A DNA stretch of 64,000 nucleotides. It comes from Pseudoxanthomonas sp. GM95 (GTDB lineage Bacteria; Pseudomonadota; Gammaproteobacteria; Xanthomonadales; Xanthomonadaceae). This document shows, piece after piece, positions 61,783 through 64,000 of this stretch (its first letter is position 1; each line of letters begins with the position of its first letter). Made by a program: the position numbers and the translations under genes. Below the pieces are notes generated by a model. That model was given only the letters and a program-made list of their open reading frames with translations, ran no database searches and had not been told where the DNA came from. The stretch is taken from contig NZ_FOAX01000002.1 in assembly GCF_900109775.1 (NCBI RefSeq), forward strand, positions 1,364,001 to 1,428,000. Reading direction: 5' to 3'.

Positions 61783-62729
61783 CTTCAAAGACGTTCACTG
61801 TCGGCATCATCGGCGCACGCGGCCACACCGGCGCGGAGCTGATCAAGCTGATCGCCGCGCATCCGAACCTGGAACTGGCCTTCGTGTCCTCGCGCGAACT
61901 CGCAGGCCAGCCCGTTGCCGACCACAGCGCGGCCTACGCCGGCGCGTTGCACTATGAAAATCTCGACGCCGACGCGGCGGCCGCCAAAGGTGCCGATGCG
62001 GTGATCCTGGCGCTGCCCAACGGCAAGGCCGAGCCCTACGTCAAAGCCATCGATGCGGTCGCGCCGCAGACCATCGTGGTGGATCTGTCGGCAGACTACC
62101 GCTTTGAGCCGAGCTGGTACTACGGCCTGCCGGAGCTGACCCGCGACAAATACGCCGGGCAGAAGCGCATCAGCAATCCCGGCTGCTACGCCACCGCGAT
62201 GCAGCTGGCGATCGCGCCGTTGCTGGACCAGTTGGCCGGCCCGCCGCAGTGCTTCGGCGTGTCGGGCTATTCCGGCGCAGGCACCACGCCTTCGGACAAG
62301 AACAATCCTGAGCTGCTGCACGACAACCTGATGCCGTACGCGCTGACCAACCACATGCACGAACGCGAAGTCTCCGCGCAGCTGGGCGTGCCAGTGGAGT
62401 TCATGCCGCACGTGGCGCCGCATTTCCGCGGCATCACCATGACGGTCAACCTGTGGCTGCTGCAGCCGATGACCGCCGAGGCGATCAAGGCGCGCTTCAC
62501 CGCGCGCTATGCCAACGAGCCACTGGTCGAGGTAATCGACGAGGCGCCGTGGGTCAGCCACATCGCCGGGAAGCATGGCGTGCAGATCGGCGCCTTCACC
62601 ACCGCGCCGGGCAACAAGCGCGTGGTGATCGTGTCCACGCTGGACAACCTGCTGAAGGGCGCCGCCACCCAGGCGATGCAGAACCTCAACCTGGCCCTGG
62701 GCCTGGATGAACTGACCTCGATCATGTAG
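61779..62729 (+). CDS. argC: N-acetyl-gamma-glutamyl-phosphate reductase
   Basis: NADPH-dependent reductase, third step of arginine synthesis. The 316 residues start with the dinucleotide loop [14 protein letters not shown] and have the catalytic cysteine in NPGCYATA (Cys136) and the [12 protein letters not shown] segment. ATG at 61779 overlaps the preceding stop. A short GC hairpin (62749-62768, CCCGCAC/GTGCGGG, no U-tract) lies in the 93-base gap before argH. Confidence 0.96.
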   Translation: MTSKTFTVGIIGARGHTGAELIKLIAAHPNLELAFVSSRELAGQPVADHSAAYAGALHYENLDADAAAAKGADAVILALPNGKAEPYVKAIDAVAPQTIVVDLSADYRFEPSWYYGLPELTRDKYAGQKRISNPGCYATAMQLAIAPLLDQLAGPPQCFGVSGYSGAGTTPSDKNNPELLHDNLMPYALTNHMHEREVSAQLGVPVEFMPHVAPHFRGITMTVNLWLLQPMTAEAIKARFTARYANEPLVEVIDEAPWVSHIAGKHGVQIGAFTTAPGNKRVVIVSTLDNLLKGAATQAMQNLNLALGLDELTSIM

Positions 62730-62822
62730 TGCGAGTCCCTCGCAACAGCCCGCACCTCCATGTGCGGGGATTCAAACAAGCGCGTTCATGCCCGCCGCGG
62801 CCGGCATCGCAGGAGAACACCG

Positions 62823-64000
62823 ATGGCAAACCTGTTGTGGCAGAAACCCGGCGTCGAAGTCGATGCCAAGATCCAGACTTTCCTGGCCGGTGACGACGTC
62901 ATCCTGGACCGCGAGTTCTTCCTGTACGACGTCGCCGCGAGCACCGCGCACGCCGAAGGCCTGCAGCACATCGGCATCCTGTCGGCGCAGGAGCTGGATG
63001 ACCTCAAGCGCGAGCTGGCGATCCTGGCCGATGACTTTCGCAGTGGCGCCTTCGTGCTGGACGAGCAGTACGAGGATTGCCACTCGGCCATCGAGGCGCG
63101 CCTGACCGAGCGCCTGGGCGATGCCGGCCGCAAGATCCACACCGGCCGCAGCCGCAACGACCAGATCCTGGTCGCCACGCGCCTGTGGCTGAAGGACAAG
63201 CTGTTGCGCGTGGCCCAGCTGAGCCGTGAAGTCGCCAAGGTCGCGCTGGATCGCGCCCAGGCCGAAGAAGCGTTGCCGATCCCGGGTTACACGCATATCC
63301 AGCGCGCGGTCGTGTCCTCTGCAGGCATGTGGTGGGCCGGCTGGGCCGAGGCCTTCATCGACAACGCCACCCGCGCGATGGACACCTTCAGGCTGGTCGA
63401 TACCAACCCGCTTGGCACCGCGGCGGGCTACGGCGTCAACCTGCCGCTGGACCGAGCGCATACCACCGCCGCGCTCGGCTTTGCGCGCATGCAGGTCTCG
63501 CCGATCTACGCGCAGCTCTCGCGCGGCAAGTTCGAGCTGGCCGCGCTGGAAGCTCTCGGTGGCGCGACGCTGGACCTGCGCCGCATCGCGTGGGACCTGT
63601 CGCAGTTCACCAGCGCCGAATACGGTTTCGTCGCGCTGCCGGCGCAGTACACGACCGGCAGTTCGATCATGCCGAACAAGCGCAACCCGGACGTGATCGA
63701 GCTGATGCGCGCGACCCACGCCAGCGTGGCTGCGGCCAAGATCGAGATCGAGCAGCTGCTGTCGCTGCCGTCGGGTTACCACCGCGATTTGCAGGGGTCC
63801 AAGGGCGCAATCTTCCACGGCTTCGGCCGCGGCCTGGCCGCGTTGGAACTGCTGCCGGCGCTGCTGGCCAACCTGGAATGGCGCGAGGACAAGCTGCGCG
63901 CGGCGATCGATTCGGGCATGTACGCGACCGACGTGGCCGTCGAGGCCGCAGTGGCTGGCGTGCCGTTCCGCGAGGCCTACAAGGCCGCTGCGGCCGCGTC
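62823..64000 (+). CDS. argH: Argininosuccinate lyase, 3' end beyond window
   Basis: Splits argininosuccinate into arginine and fumarate. From ATG at 62823 the frame stays open to the window edge, 392 codons of an expected ~430. Superfamily signature [12 protein letters not shown] and substrate loops HTGRSRNDQ and GYTHIQRAV are visible. Third superfamily member in the window after purB and fumC. AGGAGA precedes the ATG. Confidence 0.95.
   Translation, partial: MANLLWQKPGVEVDAKIQTFLAGDDVILDREFFLYDVAASTAHAEGLQHIGILSAQELDDLKRELAILADDFRSGAFVLDEQYEDCHSAIEARLTERLGDAGRKIHTGRSRNDQILVATRLWLKDKLLRVAQLSREVAKVALDRAQAEEALPIPGYTHIQRAVVSSAGMWWAGWAEAFIDNATRAMDTFRLVDTNPLGTAAGYGVNLPLDRAHTTAALGFARMQVSPIYAQLSRGKFELAALEALGGATLDLRRIAWDLSQFTSAEYGFVALPAQYTTGSSIMPNKRNPDVIELMRATHASVAAAKIEIEQLLSLPSGYHRDLQGSKGAIFHGFGRGLAALELLPALLANLEWREDKLRAAIDSGMYATDVAVEAAVAGVPFREAYKAAAAA

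Overview
This window is about 64 kb of dense, GC-rich (roughly 65-70 %) chromosomal DNA from a gammaproteobacterium of the Xanthomonadaceae (Xanthomonas / Stenotrophomonas / Pseudoxanthomonas type). The strongest lineage markers are the arginine cluster, with an N-acetylornithine carbamoyltransferase (ArgF') and a fused acetylglutamate synthase/kinase, an oversized LigA of 827 residues, GyrA with Gln at position 83, a YtrA-type GntR operon with a GGTG-N16-CACC operator, and several interspersed palindromic repeats of xanthomonad style. The genus cannot be fixed from the sequence alone. I saw no tRNA, rRNA, prophage, insertion sequence or CRISPR array.

Layout. 1-4858: Entner-Doudoroff genes (glk, edd and the N-terminal half of eda, leftward) diverge from a MalK/UgpC-type ABC ATPase; a LacI-type operator lies between them. 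5077-17160: smc and zipA, two leftward OpgC-family acyltransferase genes, then ligA-epmA, a DUF3011 lipoprotein and mtnA. 17422-28021: gyrA, then an alpha-2-macroglobulin lipoprotein and penicillin-binding protein 1C, split by a small lower-GC gene of unknown function. 28279-32526: ferritin-like protein plus peroxiredoxin, divergent from hsp20 (sigma-32-like promoter) and cbpA; then a CheY-like regulator, a LOG protein and a small membrane protein. 32614-38400: the 2-oxoglutarate dehydrogenase operon sucA-sucB-lpdA. 38609-44141: roxA with two small partners and a glyoxalase-fold protein, purB, and divergent fumC. 44325-48863: a seven-gene leftward operon of a small membrane protein, YtrA regulator, ABC ATPase, ABC permease, GSGD-repeat periplasmic protein and two lipoproteins. 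49173-51046: FKBP isomerase, slyX and a DUF2058 gene, followed by a 0.7 kb gene-free mosaic of repeats. 51780-54999: MFS transporter, sufE and cysS. 55137-64000: an exported protein and the arginine biosynthesis cluster argF', argG, a broken GNAT gene, argE', argB(A), a GNAT gene, argC and the start of argH.

How it fits together. Glucose enters the Entner-Doudoroff route through glk-edd-eda, and the TCA enzymes sucAB-lpdA and fumC sit nearby. The arginine genes form the acetylated-citrulline route: acetylglutamate made and phosphorylated by one fused enzyme, carbamoylation of acetylornithine, then deacetylation of acetylcitrulline before argG and argH. The alpha-2-macroglobulin/PBP1C pair, zipA, the OpgC proteins and the YtrA operon concern the envelope.

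Most interesting signals: the YtrA operon, whose promoter is overlapped by a near-perfect 22-bp palindrome and which carries an eightfold GSGD-repeat protein; a possible transcription attenuator before argF' (short ORF with clustered Arg codons, terminator, and a mutually exclusive antiterminator pairing); matching TAAAAT-N6-ATG starts suggesting leaderless ligA and mtnA mRNAs; a terminator-like hairpin immediately before the FKBP gene; a palindromic repeat inside the epmA coding sequence; and a bipartite dispersed repeat present twice.
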